Below, piece by piece: positions 16,956 to 25,990 of a stretch of 64,000 nt of DNA (the stretch's first letter is position 1; the number at the start of each line of letters is the position of its first letter). Source of the DNA: Chloracidobacterium sp. CP2_5A (GTDB taxonomy: Bacteria; Acidobacteriota; Blastocatellia; Chloracidobacteriales; Chloracidobacteriaceae); assembly GCA_002254845.1 (NCBI GenBank), contig NKPT01000001.1:139001-203000 (forward strand). The letters run 5' to 3'. Both the position numbers and the translations under genes were made by a program. The notes under the pieces are model-generated. The model was not told the origin of the DNA, searched no databases, and saw only the letters and a list, made by a program, of their open reading frames with translations.

Positions 16956-18905
16956 ATGGCGGGCGCCGCGCGCGATCCAGCAGGGGCGGCCCAGCCAGCG
17001 CGACCTATGACCCGGCCAATGAAGCTTCAGCCATTTCCCGGCGCGGCCCGCAGCGGCGCGCTTCCCTTTGTCGCCGTTGTCGGCCACGCGCCAGTCAAGC
17101 GGGCGCTACTGCTTTTGGCGATCGAGCCGCGACTGCGCGGGCTAGCGTTCGCCGCGCCAACCGGAAGCGCCAAATCGGTTCTTGTCCGCGCCTTTGCCGA
17201 GATTGCCCCGGACGGCCCCGCCGGACGCCCGCCATTCGTCATTCTGCCGGCCAACATCAGCGAAGACCGTCTCTTTGGCGGGCTTGACCTCGAAGCCACG
17301 CTCGCCGGCGGCAAGCGCCGCTTTATGCCGGGCGTCTTGGCGCAGGCCAACGGCGGCTATGTCTTCGCTGACAACCTCAACCTCCTGCCGACCCAGGCGG
17401 AAAATGCGCTGCTGACCTGTCTTGACAACGGCTGCTTGCGGGTGGAGCGCGAAGGCGTTTCCATCACGTCGCCGGCCGACTTCGCCCTCATCGCGGCCTT
17501 CAACCCCGAAGCAGGCGGCGCGCGCTGGCATATCCTCGATCGCATGGGTCTGATTGTCGCCGCGCCGCGCCGTCCCGACCTGGAGACTCGGCAAAAAGTC
17601 ATCGAAACCGTCGCCGCGTTTGAGCGCGACGCGGAAGCGATTCAGGCGCTCTACGCTGACGAGACGGCGACGCTCAGGGCGTTGCTGACCGAGGCGCGCG
17701 AGCGACTTTCGCGCGTGACGCTTTCCGATGAAACGCTGCAGTGGATTTGCGCGCGCGCCGCCGCGCTGGGCACGGTCGGGCAGCGCGCCGAGTATTTCGC
17801 CGCGCTCGCCGCCCAAGCCAACGCCGCGCTCGAAGGCCGCGCCGCCGTCAACGAGGATGATTGCCGGACGGCTGAGTTTTTCGCCCTGCTGCCGCGCGCC
17901 ACGCAGCGGCCGGAACAAGAGCCGGAGCCGCCGCCGCCGCCGCCTTCGGAAAGCTCTGAAGACGACGCCGAGCCGCCCTCGCCGCCGGAGGATTTAGAAG
18001 ACTTGGCGCTGGTCTTTGACGCCGAGGAGGCGACGCTCGACGCCGATTTCAACTTCTTCGCCAAAAAGGCGCGCCTGGGACGCTATGGCAAGCGCTCCGA
18101 GCGCGACAACTTTCAGTCTGGGCGCTACGTTCGCTCCGTTCCCGGCGAGCCGTCGCGCGGGCGCGTCGCTATCGAGGCGACCCTGCGCCAGGCTGCGCCG
18201 CACCAGCCGTCGCGCCGCCAAAAGGCGGCGGCCGCGGGACAAGCGCCGGCGACCGAGCGGATTTTGCTCAAAAAAGACGATGTCCGACTCAAAAAGCTGC
18301 GCCAGCGCGCCGGGGCGCTCGTCGTTTTCATTGTGGACGCGTCGGGCAGCATGGCAGCCAATCGCATGGGGCAGGCCAAGGGCGCGGTTGTGGAGCTGCT
18401 GCGCCAGTCCTATGTCAACCGCGACAAGGTGGCGCTGATTGGCTGCTACGGGGAGGAAAGCCGGGTGCTGCTGACCCCGACGCAGAGCGTCGAATCCGCC
18501 AAGCGCCAGCTTGAAAGCCTTCCGACCGGCGGGGCGACGCCGCTCAATGACGCCCTGCGCCGGGCGCAGGCGCTGATCGAGGAAGTCCGTCGCGCCGGAA
18601 CCTATGCCGAGGCGCTGACCGTCGTGATTGGCGATGGTCGCGGCAACCTGCCCGCCCGCCCGCCTGAATCCAGCGAAGCCGGTCTGTCGCGCGCCGACCT
18701 CATCCGCCGCGAGCTGGAAGATCTGGCCCGCGTTTACGCTTCCGGCGGCATTCGCATGGCGGTGATTGACACGCAAAATCGCTTTGTCTCGCGCGGCGAG
18801 GCCAAACAACTGGCGGAGCTGTTTGGCGGCAGCTACATCTACTTGCCGCGCCTGTCCGCCGGGGGCGTCGCGGACGCGGTGAAGCGCGAGCTGCGGCGTC
18901 CGTGA
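16956..18905 (+). CDS. bchD: Magnesium chelatase subunit D
   Basis: Part of the three-subunit chelatase (BchH/I/D) that inserts Mg2+ into protoporphyrin IX, the first committed step of (bacterio)chlorophyll synthesis. The 649-aa protein has an AAA+ domain with a degenerate Walker A (PTGSAKSV, about 68-75), as expected for D rather than I. It has GGYVFADNLNLLPTQAENAL and FALIAAFNPEAGGARWHILD, then a proline-rich, acidic linker (about 315-365). The C-terminal integrin-I/vWA domain carries the MIDAS motif DASGSMA (about 461). Neither bchI nor bchH is adjacent. This gene is the main reason to call the organism a phototroph. A generic 'VWA/AAA chelatase-like' protein is the alternative, but the linker and domain order fit BchD well. 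Confidence 0.9.
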   Translation: MAGAARDPAGAAQPARPMTRPMKLQPFPGAARSGALPFVAVVGHAPVKRALLLLAIEPRLRGLAFAAPTGSAKSVLVRAFAEIAPDGPAGRPPFVILPANISEDRLFGGLDLEATLAGGKRRFMPGVLAQANGGYVFADNLNLLPTQAENALLTCLDNGCLRVEREGVSITSPADFALIAAFNPEAGGARWHILDRMGLIVAAPRRPDLETRQKVIETVAAFERDAEAIQALYADETATLRALLTEARERLSRVTLSDETLQWICARAAALGTVGQRAEYFAALAAQANAALEGRAAVNEDDCRTAEFFALLPRATQRPEQEPEPPPPPPSESSEDDAEPPSPPEDLEDLALVFDAEEATLDADFNFFAKKARLGRYGKRSERDNFQSGRYVRSVPGEPSRGRVAIEATLRQAAPHQPSRRQKAAAAGQAPATERILLKKDDVRLKKLRQRAGALVVFIVDASGSMAANRMGQAKGAVVELLRQSYVNRDKVALIGCYGEESRVLLTPTQSVESAKRQLESLPTGGATPLNDALRRAQALIEEVRRAGTYAEALTVVIGDGRGNLPARPPESSEAGLSRADLIRRELEDLARVYASGGIRMAVIDTQNRFVSRGEAKQLAELFGGSYIYLPRLSAGGVADAVKRELRRP

Positions 18906-19005
18906 GGCGCGCCGCCGGCGGCTCGGGCGCCCTACCCGCCGCGGTTGACATGGTGCACAATACAGCTTGCGCGAGACTTTTTCGGATTCCGGGTTGCGAC
19001 GTCCT

Positions 19006-20118
19006 ATGGCTTCACCAGAACCTCGCTCGGCGACAGCGGAGTTTGCGTTCCTGCGCGAATGCGAGCTGTTTTCGACGCTCTCCGACCAGACGTTGCAGGC
19101 GCTGTTGCTGCGCGGGCAAGTGGCTTCCTACCAGCCGGGGGATGACGTTTTCCACATTGGCGATCCGGCGGATTACCTTTATGTCATCAAATCGGGCGTG
19201 GTGGAGATTCGCCGCCCGGTGGCCGAAAGCTCGCCGGAGATGACGCCGGTCGCCTACATTGCCGCCGGGGACGTGATTGGCGAGGTGGCGATGTTCACGA
19301 AGTCCGAGCGGGGCTCGGCGGCGCGCATGCCGGGCGGCGGAGAAATCTTCCGCATTTCGCGCGACAGCTTTCACAGCGTTGTGGCCGGCTTCCCCGACCT
19401 CGCGCTCCGCTTGTGCTTTACTTTCGCGCAGCGGCTGGAAGCCACCGTGCGCAATATGCGCAAGGAGCGACAACGGGAATTGAGCGGCAATCTGAAGTTC
19501 TTTGACCTGCCGACCGTCATCCAAACCATTATCAGCTCGGGCATGACGGGAACGTTGCGCGTGATCGACCCGCTGGGCATCGTCACGGCTGAAATCTTCT
19601 TTGACAGCGGACACCTGTGCCGCTCGACCCTGGGGCATCTGACGGGCAGCGAAGCGTTTTTTCAGCTCTTTCAGCCGCCGCCGACGGAAGGGGCGTTTGA
19701 GTTCAAGGGCGGCGAGCGCGAGGTGACGGAGGGCGCAAGCTGCGACATTCTCCTGCCCGGCATGACGATGCTCATGGAAGCCGTCCGCATGCAGGATGAA
19801 GTCCACCAACTGCGCCGCCAGATTCCAGCCAGCAGCCAGTACCGCCCGCTGTGCGACGACCTGCGCTGGGATGACGACGAGGCGCTGCTGCCGACGGCCT
19901 ATGACATTTGGTATCGCCTGCATGCCGAGGCGCCGACGGTGCGCGAGTTGCTCGACACGGTGCCGGCGTCGCACTACACCACGCTTTCGATTCTCAGCAA
20001 GCTGCTGGAAACTATGCAGATTGTCGCTCGGCAGGACGACCTGCGAGCAAGGACCAGCATTCCCGAGACCAGCCTTACCGAGGCGACGCGAGACGCCCCG
20101 CTCGACCTCGACGCCTAA
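19006..20118 (+). CDS. Cyclic-nucleotide-binding / PATAN (DUF4388) regulatory protein
   Basis: I chose ATG 19006 over a TTG 39 bases upstream. The protein has 370 aa. Residues of about 10-140 form a cNMP-binding fold (FLRECELFSTLSDQTLQALL, then YQPGDDVFHIGDPADYLYVI and GDVIGEVAMF). The core phosphate-binding arginine region reads RGSAARMPGG, so ligand binding is plausible but not certain. Residues of about 155-270 match the DUF4388/PATAN type (GNLKFFDLPTVIQTIISSGM, TGTLRVIDPLGIVTAEIFFD). A winged-helix-like tail follows (YDIWYRLHAEAPTVRELLDT). No DNA-binding HTH of the CRP type is evident, so it is probably a signalling adaptor. It lies 100 bases behind bchD in the same direction. Confidence 0.82.
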   Translation: MASPEPRSATAEFAFLRECELFSTLSDQTLQALLLRGQVASYQPGDDVFHIGDPADYLYVIKSGVVEIRRPVAESSPEMTPVAYIAAGDVIGEVAMFTKSERGSAARMPGGGEIFRISRDSFHSVVAGFPDLALRLCFTFAQRLEATVRNMRKERQRELSGNLKFFDLPTVIQTIISSGMTGTLRVIDPLGIVTAEIFFDSGHLCRSTLGHLTGSEAFFQLFQPPPTEGAFEFKGGEREVTEGASCDILLPGMTMLMEAVRMQDEVHQLRRQIPASSQYRPLCDDLRWDDDEALLPTAYDIWYRLHAEAPTVRELLDTVPASHYTTLSILSKLLETMQIVARQDDLRARTSIPETSLTEATRDAPLDLDA

Positions 20119-20210
20119 CCTAGGACCCGCTTGGGGCCCCGCGCCAAGGCCATCCGACGCGGTCGCCCTCCGCCATTCCGCCTGACATTTCGCTTGACGC
20201 TTGAAACCGC

Positions 20211-21170
20211 ATGACCAACCGCATCCTTGTCACCGGCGGCGCCGGATTCATCGGCACGCACCTTTGCCGGCGGCTTCTGTCCGAAGGGCATGAAGTCATC
20301 TGTCTCGATAACTTCTACACGGGGCGGCGGGCGAACGTTCGCCCGCTGCTGGAGCACCCGCGCTTTGAGCTGGCGCGCCACGATGTCATTGAGCCGATTC
20401 GGCTGGAAGTCACGCAGATTTACCATCTGGCGTGTCCGGCGTCGCCGGTTCACTATCAGGCCAACGCCATCCAAACGGTCAAGACCAGCGTGCTCGGCAC
20501 GCTCAACATGCTCGGGCTGGCCAAGCGGGTCGGCGCGCGCTTCCTGCTTGCCTCGACTTCGGAAATCTACGGCGATCCGCTTGTGCACCCGCAGCGGGAG
20601 GATTACTGGGGCAACGTCAACCCGATTGGCCCGCGAAGCTGCTATGACGAGGGCAAGCGCGTCGCCGAAACCCTGACCATGGACTACCGGCGGCAGCATC
20701 GCGTGGATGTTTGCATCGCGCGGATTTTCAACACCTACGGCCCGAACATGCTGGAGAATGACGGGCGCGTCGTGAGCAACTTCATCTGCCAGGCGCTGCG
20801 GGGAGAGCCGCTGACCATCTATGGCGACGGCTCGCAAACCCGCTCGTTCTGCTACGTGGACGACCTCGTGGACGGCCTGATCCGCCTGATGGAGACGGAG
20901 AGCTTCACCGGGCCGGTCAATCTCGGCAATCCGGGCGAGTTCGCCGTGGCGGAGCTGGCGCGCAAGACGCTGACAATGACTGGCTCGGCGTCGCCCATCG
21001 TTCACCGACCGCTGCCGGAAAACGACCCGCAGCGCCGCCGTCCCGACATCACGCTGGCCGGCGAGCGGCTGGGCTGGTCGCCCAAAGTGCCGCTGGAGGT
21101 CGGGCTTGAAAAGACCATCGCCTATTTTCGCTCGGTCATTGACCAGGAGCGCGCCGGCGGGTTGCCGTGA
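20211..21170 (+). CDS. UDP-glucuronate decarboxylase (NAD-dependent sugar epimerase family)
   Basis: Likely converts UDP-glucuronate to UDP-xylose, a donor for surface glycans. The 319-aa SDR-fold protein has [20 protein letters not shown] (NAD-binding GxxGxxG) and [50 protein letters not shown] (Tyr-x3-Lys active site) and [10 protein letters not shown] are all strong UXS-type signatures. A dTDP-glucose dehydratase would have a different substrate loop. No clear Shine-Dalgarno precedes the ATG. Confidence 0.9.
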   Translation: MTNRILVTGGAGFIGTHLCRRLLSEGHEVICLDNFYTGRRANVRPLLEHPRFELARHDVIEPIRLEVTQIYHLACPASPVHYQANAIQTVKTSVLGTLNMLGLAKRVGARFLLASTSEIYGDPLVHPQREDYWGNVNPIGPRSCYDEGKRVAETLTMDYRRQHRVDVCIARIFNTYGPNMLENDGRVVSNFICQALRGEPLTIYGDGSQTRSFCYVDDLVDGLIRLMETESFTGPVNLGNPGEFAVAELARKTLTMTGSASPIVHRPLPENDPQRRRPDITLAGERLGWSPKVPLEVGLEKTIAYFRSVIDQERAGGLP

Positions 21171-21287
21171 GGGGCGGCGCCGGGCGGAGGCCTTTGACAA
21201 GCGCCCGCCAGCTCGGCATACCGCGAGAGGGCTTTTGAGCGCGAGCTTGACAGGGAGCGCTTGAGAAACGACGAGGAAACGCGCGGC

Positions 21288-22082
21288 ATGGAGACCTGGG
21301 CCGGAAAGAACATACTCATCACCGGGGCGTCGGTTGGCATCGGCGAAGCTTTCGCCCGCCGCCTCGCGCAAGAGAAAGCCAATCTCGTTCTCGTTGCGCG
21401 GCGCGAGGACAAGCTCCGCAGCCTCGCCGCCGAGCTTGCCAAGCAGCGCGGCGTGACCGTGGACATTTTAGCCAAGGACTTGAGCCTGCCCGAAGCGGCG
21501 GGCGAGGTGTACGCGGAAACCGAGCGGCTTGGCCTACGGGTGGACGGCCTCATCAACAACGCCGGCTTCGGCATTGGGGGGCGCTTCGCGGAGACCGATC
21601 TCAAGCGCAACCTGGAAATGCTCCAGCTCAACATTGTGACGCTGACCGAGCTAACCCATCGCTACTTGCCTGGCATGCTGGCGCGGCGGCAGGGCGTGGT
21701 GGTCAACGTGGCTTCGACGGCCGCCTTTCAGGCCGTTCCCAACCTGGGCGCCTACGCGGCGACGAAAGCTTATGTCCTAAGCTTTTCCGAGGCCCTGCAT
21801 GAGGAATGCCGCGGCCAGGGCGTGCTCGTCATGGCGCTCTGTCCCGGCGCGACGGCGACGGAGTTCTTCAACACTGCCAACATGGCGGAAGGCACGGCGC
21901 GCGATATGCTGCGCCGCGCGCAGACGCCCGAAGAAGTCGTTGAGGCGGCGTTGGCCGGCATTCGGCGGCGCAGCAGCTCGGTTGTGTCCGGCTTCGCCAA
22001 CGCGCTTCTGTCGCAGGCGACGCGGCTTGTCCCGCGCGACCTGGCCGCGCGAATCGCGGGCAACATCATGAGAGAGCGATGA
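21288..22082 (+). CDS. Short-chain dehydrogenase/reductase
   Basis: The start is ATG 21288, with GAGGAA 10 bases upstream. The 264-aa classical SDR carries ILITGASVGIGEAFARRL (TGxxxGIG cofactor motif), INNAGFGIGG (NNAG), the catalytic Ser in VNVASTAAFQ, and YAATKAYV (Tyr-x3-Lys). The region VARRED after beta2 suggests NADP(H). The substrate is unknown; such proteins often act on ketoacyl or steroid-like substrates. Its stop overlaps the tgt start by 4 bases (ATGA), so the genes are translationally coupled. Confidence 0.9.
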   Translation: METWAGKNILITGASVGIGEAFARRLAQEKANLVLVARREDKLRSLAAELAKQRGVTVDILAKDLSLPEAAGEVYAETERLGLRVDGLINNAGFGIGGRFAETDLKRNLEMLQLNIVTLTELTHRYLPGMLARRQGVVVNVASTAAFQAVPNLGAYAATKAYVLSFSEALHEECRGQGVLVMALCPGATATEFFNTANMAEGTARDMLRRAQTPEEVVEAALAGIRRRSSSVVSGFANALLSQATRLVPRDLAARIAGNIMRER

Positions 22083-23221
22083 GCCTGCGCTTTGAAGTGC
22101 TGGCGCGCGACTGCGCCACCGAGGCCCGGCGCGGGCGACTGACCACGGCGCGCAGCGTCATCGAGACGCCGGTCTTCATGCCGGTTGGCACGGCGGCAAC
22201 GGTCAAGGCGCTCACGCAGGAGATGCTGGAGGCGCTGGATGCGCGCATCATTCTCGGTAACACCTACCATTTGTTTTTGCGGCCCGGCCACGGAGTGATT
22301 CGGGAGCTTGGCGGGCTGCACCGCTTCATGAGCTGGCCGCGCTCCATTCTCACCGATAGCGGCGGCTACCAGGTCTTTTCGCTTGGCGAGCTGCGGACGA
22401 TTAGCGAGGCCGGCGTCGCCTTCCGGTCGCACCTTGACGGCTCGCAACTGTTTATCTCGCCGGAAGTTTCGATGGACGCGCAGATCGCGCTGGGCGCGGA
22501 CATCGTCATGGCTTTCGATGAGTGTCCGCCTTATCCGGCAACCCATGAGCAGGCGCGCGTCTCGCTGGAGCTGACCGAGCGCTGGGCGCGCCGCTGCCGG
22601 ACGCATTTCGACGCCCAGGCCGACCGCGAGCGGCAATCCCTGTTCGGCATTGTGCAGGGCGGGATTTACGCCGACTTGCGCGCCCGCTCGCTGGAGGGGC
22701 TGCTGGAAATCGGCTTTGACGGCTACGCTATCGGCGGCTTGAGCGTCGGCGAGGAAAAACATCACATGTACGACACGACCGCCTTCATCGCGCCGCGCCT
22801 GCCGGCTGACAAGCCGCGCTACCTGATGGGCGTGGGGACGCCGGCGGATTTGGTCGAATCGGTGGCGCGCGGCGTGGATATGTTCGACTGCGTCATGCCG
22901 ACGCGCCATGCCCGCAACGGGACGGTCTTTACGTCCGCGGGCAAGCTCAACTTGCGCAATGCGCGCTACATACGAGACGACCAGCCGCTCGACGCCGCCT
23001 GCGCCTGCTTTGTTTGCCGACGGTATTCAAGGGCGTATGTGGCGCATCTGACGCGGGCGGGGGAAATTCTCGCGTCGGTCTTGGCGACATACCACAACGT
23101 GCATCACTATCTTGACCTGATGGGGCGGATTCGGCACGCTCTGGAGCGGGGCGAGTTCGGACGCTTCGTCGCCGAGTTTCGCCGCCAGCAGCCTTCATCC
23201 GAGGAGTCTGATTCACTATGA
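22079..23221 (+). CDS. tgt: tRNA-guanine transglycosylase
   Basis: Exchanges G34 for preQ1 in tRNAs with GUN anticodons (queuosine pathway). The protein has 380 aa. LTDSGGYQVFSLGELRTISE contains an active-site Asp. GGLSVGEEKHHMYDT, RYLMGVGTPADLVE and DMFDCVMPTRHARNGTVFTS (second Asp) match the family. The zinc site is CACFVCRRYSRAYVAH plus a later His (NVHHYLDL). ATGA overlaps link it to the SDR before and yajC after; tgt-yajC is a widely conserved pair. Confidence 0.97.
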   Translation: MSLRFEVLARDCATEARRGRLTTARSVIETPVFMPVGTAATVKALTQEMLEALDARIILGNTYHLFLRPGHGVIRELGGLHRFMSWPRSILTDSGGYQVFSLGELRTISEAGVAFRSHLDGSQLFISPEVSMDAQIALGADIVMAFDECPPYPATHEQARVSLELTERWARRCRTHFDAQADRERQSLFGIVQGGIYADLRARSLEGLLEIGFDGYAIGGLSVGEEKHHMYDTTAFIAPRLPADKPRYLMGVGTPADLVESVARGVDMFDCVMPTRHARNGTVFTSAGKLNLRNARYIRDDQPLDAACACFVCRRYSRAYVAHLTRAGEILASVLATYHNVHHYLDLMGRIRHALERGEFGRFVAEFRRQQPSSEESDSL

Positions 23222-23535
23222 GCATCGTCTTGGCGCAGGGTGGCGGAGGAAGCTTTCTCATCCAGCTTGTCCCGATTGCGGCGATGGTGGCGATTTTCTA
23301 CTTTCTGGTGATTGTGCCGCAGCGGAAGCGTCAGAAAGAGCTTGACAATATGCGCAACAGCCTGAAGAACGGGGATCGCGTCGTGACTGAGGGCGGCATT
23401 TACGGGACGGTCGCGGGCATCAACCAGAAGGAAAACACGCTTCAGTTGCTCGTTGCGCCATCCGTCAAAATCGAGTTTTCCAAGAACGCCATCATTGGCT
23501 TGCGCGAGCAAAGCCGCAACGAGTCGCCAGACTAG
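23218..23535 (+). CDS. yajC: Preprotein translocase subunit YajC
   Basis: Small accessory subunit of SecDF at the inner membrane. The 105-aa protein has one N-terminal membrane helix (FLIQLVPIAAMVAIFYFLVI) followed by VPQRKRQKELDNM and NGDRVVTEGGIYGTVAGI, the family signature. It overlaps tgt by 4 bases. secD and secF, often next, are not here. Confidence 0.95.
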   Translation: MSIVLAQGGGGSFLIQLVPIAAMVAIFYFLVIVPQRKRQKELDNMRNSLKNGDRVVTEGGIYGTVAGINQKENTLQLLVAPSVKIEFSKNAIIGLREQSRNESPD

Positions 23536-23541
23536 CCCTTT

Positions 23542-24615
23542 ATGTCGCCCTGCCCGGCGCTTTCCGCCGCTTCAAATCTCGTTCAAATCCTGGTCTTCGT
23601 CGCGCTGGTTTTTCTCTTTCTGTGGATTGACCTCGCTTCAGGAAAAAGCGACCGGCCGGTTTCCATGCGGAAGGCGGCCGCGTGGTCGGCCATCTGGGTG
23701 GCGGTTTCGCTGGCCTTCGCCGGCTACGTGGCGGCCGTGCGCGGCGCGGATGCCGCGGCGCTGTTTGTCACGGCCTACGCGCTTGAAAAATCCCTCGCCG
23801 TGGACAACCTGTTTGTCTTCATGGCGATTTTTTCCGCCTTCGCCATCCCCGAACGCCTACATCATCGGATCCTCTACTGGGGCATTATCGGCGCGCTGAT
23901 TTTCCGGGCGCTGTTTATCGGGCTTGGGGTCGGGCTGCTCTTCGGCGCGGGCGCGGTTGGCGCGGTGAGCGTTTTTGGCTTCCGCATCGAGCTGCAGCGG
24001 GCGGTGTTTTTCGGCTTTGGCTTGGTCATCCTCTGGTCGGTCTATGCCCTCCTGCGCGCCAGAAGCCAGAAGACGGAAGAGGAAATAGACTACGCCGACC
24101 ACTGGGCAGTGCGCTTCCTGCGGCGCTTTTTTCCCCATCGGATCGCGACGCGGCTCGATCAGAGGCGCTTTCTGACCAAAGTGCCGGACAGCCGCGGCGT
24201 ATATCGGCACGCCTTCACGCCGGCGTTTCTGTGCCTGCTGGTTATTGAGGCATCGGACATTATGTTCGCCTTTGACAGCGTGCCGGCCATCTTCGCGGTC
24301 ACGCAGGACCCATTTTTGGTCTATACGAGCAACATTTTCGCCGTGCTGGGCTTGCGCTCCATGTATTTCCTCGTGGCGGCGGCTAAGCGAGCGCTCATTC
24401 ACCTCGACAAAGCGGTTTTCGTCATTCTCGCCTTCATCGGCGTCAAGATGCTGGCTCTCGCCTTCGACTGGTTTCACCTTCCGCCGCTGACCAGCCTCAG
24501 CGTCGTTCTGGGGTTGCTGGGGCTGGGCATCGGCGGCTCGCTCCTCGCGCAGCAGATGCAGGCGGGCGGCGCGCCTTCCCGCCCCGAACCGACTTCATCA
24601 AAGCTCGCCCCTTGA
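23542..24615 (+). CDS. TerC-family integral membrane protein
   Basis: Multi-pass membrane protein (357 aa, about nine helices) of the TerC/Alx family, linked to metal (Mn2+) export or tellurium resistance. Signatures are TAYALEKSLAVDNLFVFMAI (acidic helix pair) and LLVIEASDIMFAFDSVPAIF; the paired acidic residues in the membrane probably bind metal. FLVYTSNIFAVLGLRSMYF is also characteristic. It begins 6 bases after yajC and its stop overlaps the putative -35 box of the ribosomal operon. Confidence 0.9.
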   Translation: MSPCPALSAASNLVQILVFVALVFLFLWIDLASGKSDRPVSMRKAAAWSAIWVAVSLAFAGYVAAVRGADAAALFVTAYALEKSLAVDNLFVFMAIFSAFAIPERLHHRILYWGIIGALIFRALFIGLGVGLLFGAGAVGAVSVFGFRIELQRAVFFGFGLVILWSVYALLRARSQKTEEEIDYADHWAVRFLRRFFPHRIATRLDQRRFLTKVPDSRGVYRHAFTPAFLCLLVIEASDIMFAFDSVPAIFAVTQDPFLVYTSNIFAVLGLRSMYFLVAAAKRALIHLDKAVFVILAFIGVKMLALAFDWFHLPPLTSLSVVLGLLGLGIGGSLLAQQMQAGGAPSRPEPTSSKLAP

Positions 24616-24641
24616 CAGCGTGGCGCCCGGTTCCGTAGTCT
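24612..24641 (+). promoter_or_regulatory. Putative promoter of the rplM-rpsI-rpsB-tsf operon
   Basis: A perfect TTGACA (24612-24617) and TAGTCT (24636-24641) are separated by 18 bases. It overlaps the terC stop codon and leaves a leader of about 125 bases before rplM. The -10 box is only a partial match. Confidence 0.45.
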
Positions 24642-24774
24642 AGCCGTTCGCTTTGCTTCCGGCTGGCAGGCGTCCCCGCGCCAGAGATTTGTCGTCCGCG
24701 ACGTTGGCGCCAGCCCGGATGGCATAGGCGCGAGGCGCGGTGAAAGCCGCTGTGAGGAGCAAGATCGAGCTGTT

Positions 24775-25341
24775 ATGAGTGAATCAACATCAGAGCCAGC
24801 AATGGAAACCGCCGCGGCTTCCGAAGCCGTGTCGGCGGCGGGATCGCCGCGGACAATGGTTCGCCGCCGCCCGCATAAGGCTTACACGGGTCAGACCTTC
24901 GTGCCGAAAGGGCCGCTGCCTGAACCCGACCGCAAGTGGTTTCTGGTGGACGCCGCCGGCTTGACCGTGGGGCGGCTGGCGTCACAGATCGCGCCCATTC
25001 TGATGGGAAAGCATCACCCGCGCTACACGACCTTTATGGATATGGGCGACGGCGTCATCATCATCAACGCCGAGAAAGTCGTGTTTCGCGGCGACAAGTG
25101 GAACCAGAAGCTTTACCGGCGGCACAGCGGCTACCCCGGCGGGCTGCGCGAAACCAAGGCCAAGGACTTGCTGGCTAAGTTTCCGGATCGCATCCTGCAG
25201 CACGCTATCGTCGGGATGCTGCCGAAGACGAAGCTTGGGCGACAGATGGCCAAGAAGCTTCGCATCTACGCCGGCCCCAATCACCCGCACCAGGCCCAAC
25301 AGCCGGAGCCGCTGGCGCTCGACACGCTTCGGGCGCAGTGA
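24775..25341 (+). CDS. rplM: 50S ribosomal protein L13
   Basis: The 188-aa ribosomal protein has a core from KAYTGQTFVPKGPLPEPDRK onward, with WFLVDAAGLTVGRLASQIAP, the conserved KLYRRHSGYPGG and GMLPKTKLGRQ. L13 is normally near 142-150 residues; here about 35 extra N-terminal residues (Ser/Ala/Glu-rich) precede the core and about 10 follow it. The first ATG has only a distant GAGGAG (24753-24758), so an internal start (for example ATG 24856, before VRRRPHKAY) is possible. It is followed by rpsI, the standard L13-S9 pair. Confidence 0.92.
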   Translation: MSESTSEPAMETAAASEAVSAAGSPRTMVRRRPHKAYTGQTFVPKGPLPEPDRKWFLVDAAGLTVGRLASQIAPILMGKHHPRYTTFMDMGDGVIIINAEKVVFRGDKWNQKLYRRHSGYPGGLRETKAKDLLAKFPDRILQHAIVGMLPKTKLGRQMAKKLRIYAGPNHPHQAQQPEPLALDTLRAQ

Positions 25342-25413
25342 AGACGCAGCGAAGGCGGGTCGGCCGAGCGACTTAGCAAGGTTGAGATTGCGATTTGAAG
25401 AGGTAAGCGAAGC

Positions 25414-25809
25414 GTGGGGATGCTCATTCAGTATTACGGGACAGGTCGCCGCAAAACGGCCACAGCGCGTGTTTTCTTGCGCCCCGGCGACGGCAACATC
25501 ACGGTCAACAAGCGCACTTTCGAGGGTTACTTTCCGAACGAAACTCTGCGGATGATCATCCGCCAGCCGCTCCAGGTGACGGAGACCCTGGGCAAGTTCG
25601 ATGTTTTGGTCAGCGTAGCCGGGGGCGGCGTATCGGGACAGGCGGGGGCGGTTCGGCATGGGATTGCGCGGGCGCTGCTTCAGTTCAACGTCGAATTGCG
25701 GCGACGCCTGAAGAAAGCCGGCTTCCTGACGCGCGATCCGCGCATGAAGGAGCGCAAGAAGTACGGACAAAAGGGCGCGCGCAAGCGCTTCCAGTTCTCC
25801 AAGCGATAA
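25414..25809 (+). CDS. rpsI: 30S ribosomal protein S9
   Basis: The 131-aa protein starts at GTG 25414, preceded by GAAGAGG; an ATG two codons later is the alternative. The sequence opens with [20 protein letters not shown] and closes with the conserved basic tail [17 protein letters not shown], whose last residues reach the P-site tRNA. It directly follows rplM. Confidence 0.96.
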   Translation: MGMLIQYYGTGRRKTATARVFLRPGDGNITVNKRTFEGYFPNETLRMIIRQPLQVTETLGKFDVLVSVAGGGVSGQAGAVRHGIARALLQFNVELRRRLKKAGFLTRDPRMKERKKYGQKGARKRFQFSKR

Positions 25810-25990
25810 GTCGCGGTCATGCCGTGGCAGCCGGCTCGTCCCCCCGCGACAGGCGGGGCAGCGCCGGCATCCCATTGCCGCGCGATTGGGTGCGTCTCAG
25901 GCGAAGGACGTCAGTCAGCCTGGGTCCCGCGCGGCGAGCACATCAACCATCCAAGCAGGCCTAGGGCCTGCGCAAGAAAGGCGGTCGCGA

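Noticed and set aside
18945-18967. TTGACA promoter between bchD and the cNMP-binding gene
   Set aside because: A perfect -35 but no -10-like hexamer at 16-18 bases; the only AT-rich hexamer is 5-10 bases away.
20115-21371. A 418-codon minus-strand open frame opposite the UDP-glucuronate decarboxylase gene
   Set aside because: Shadow of a conserved epimerase; composition rich in Arg/Ala/His/Gln without domain signals.
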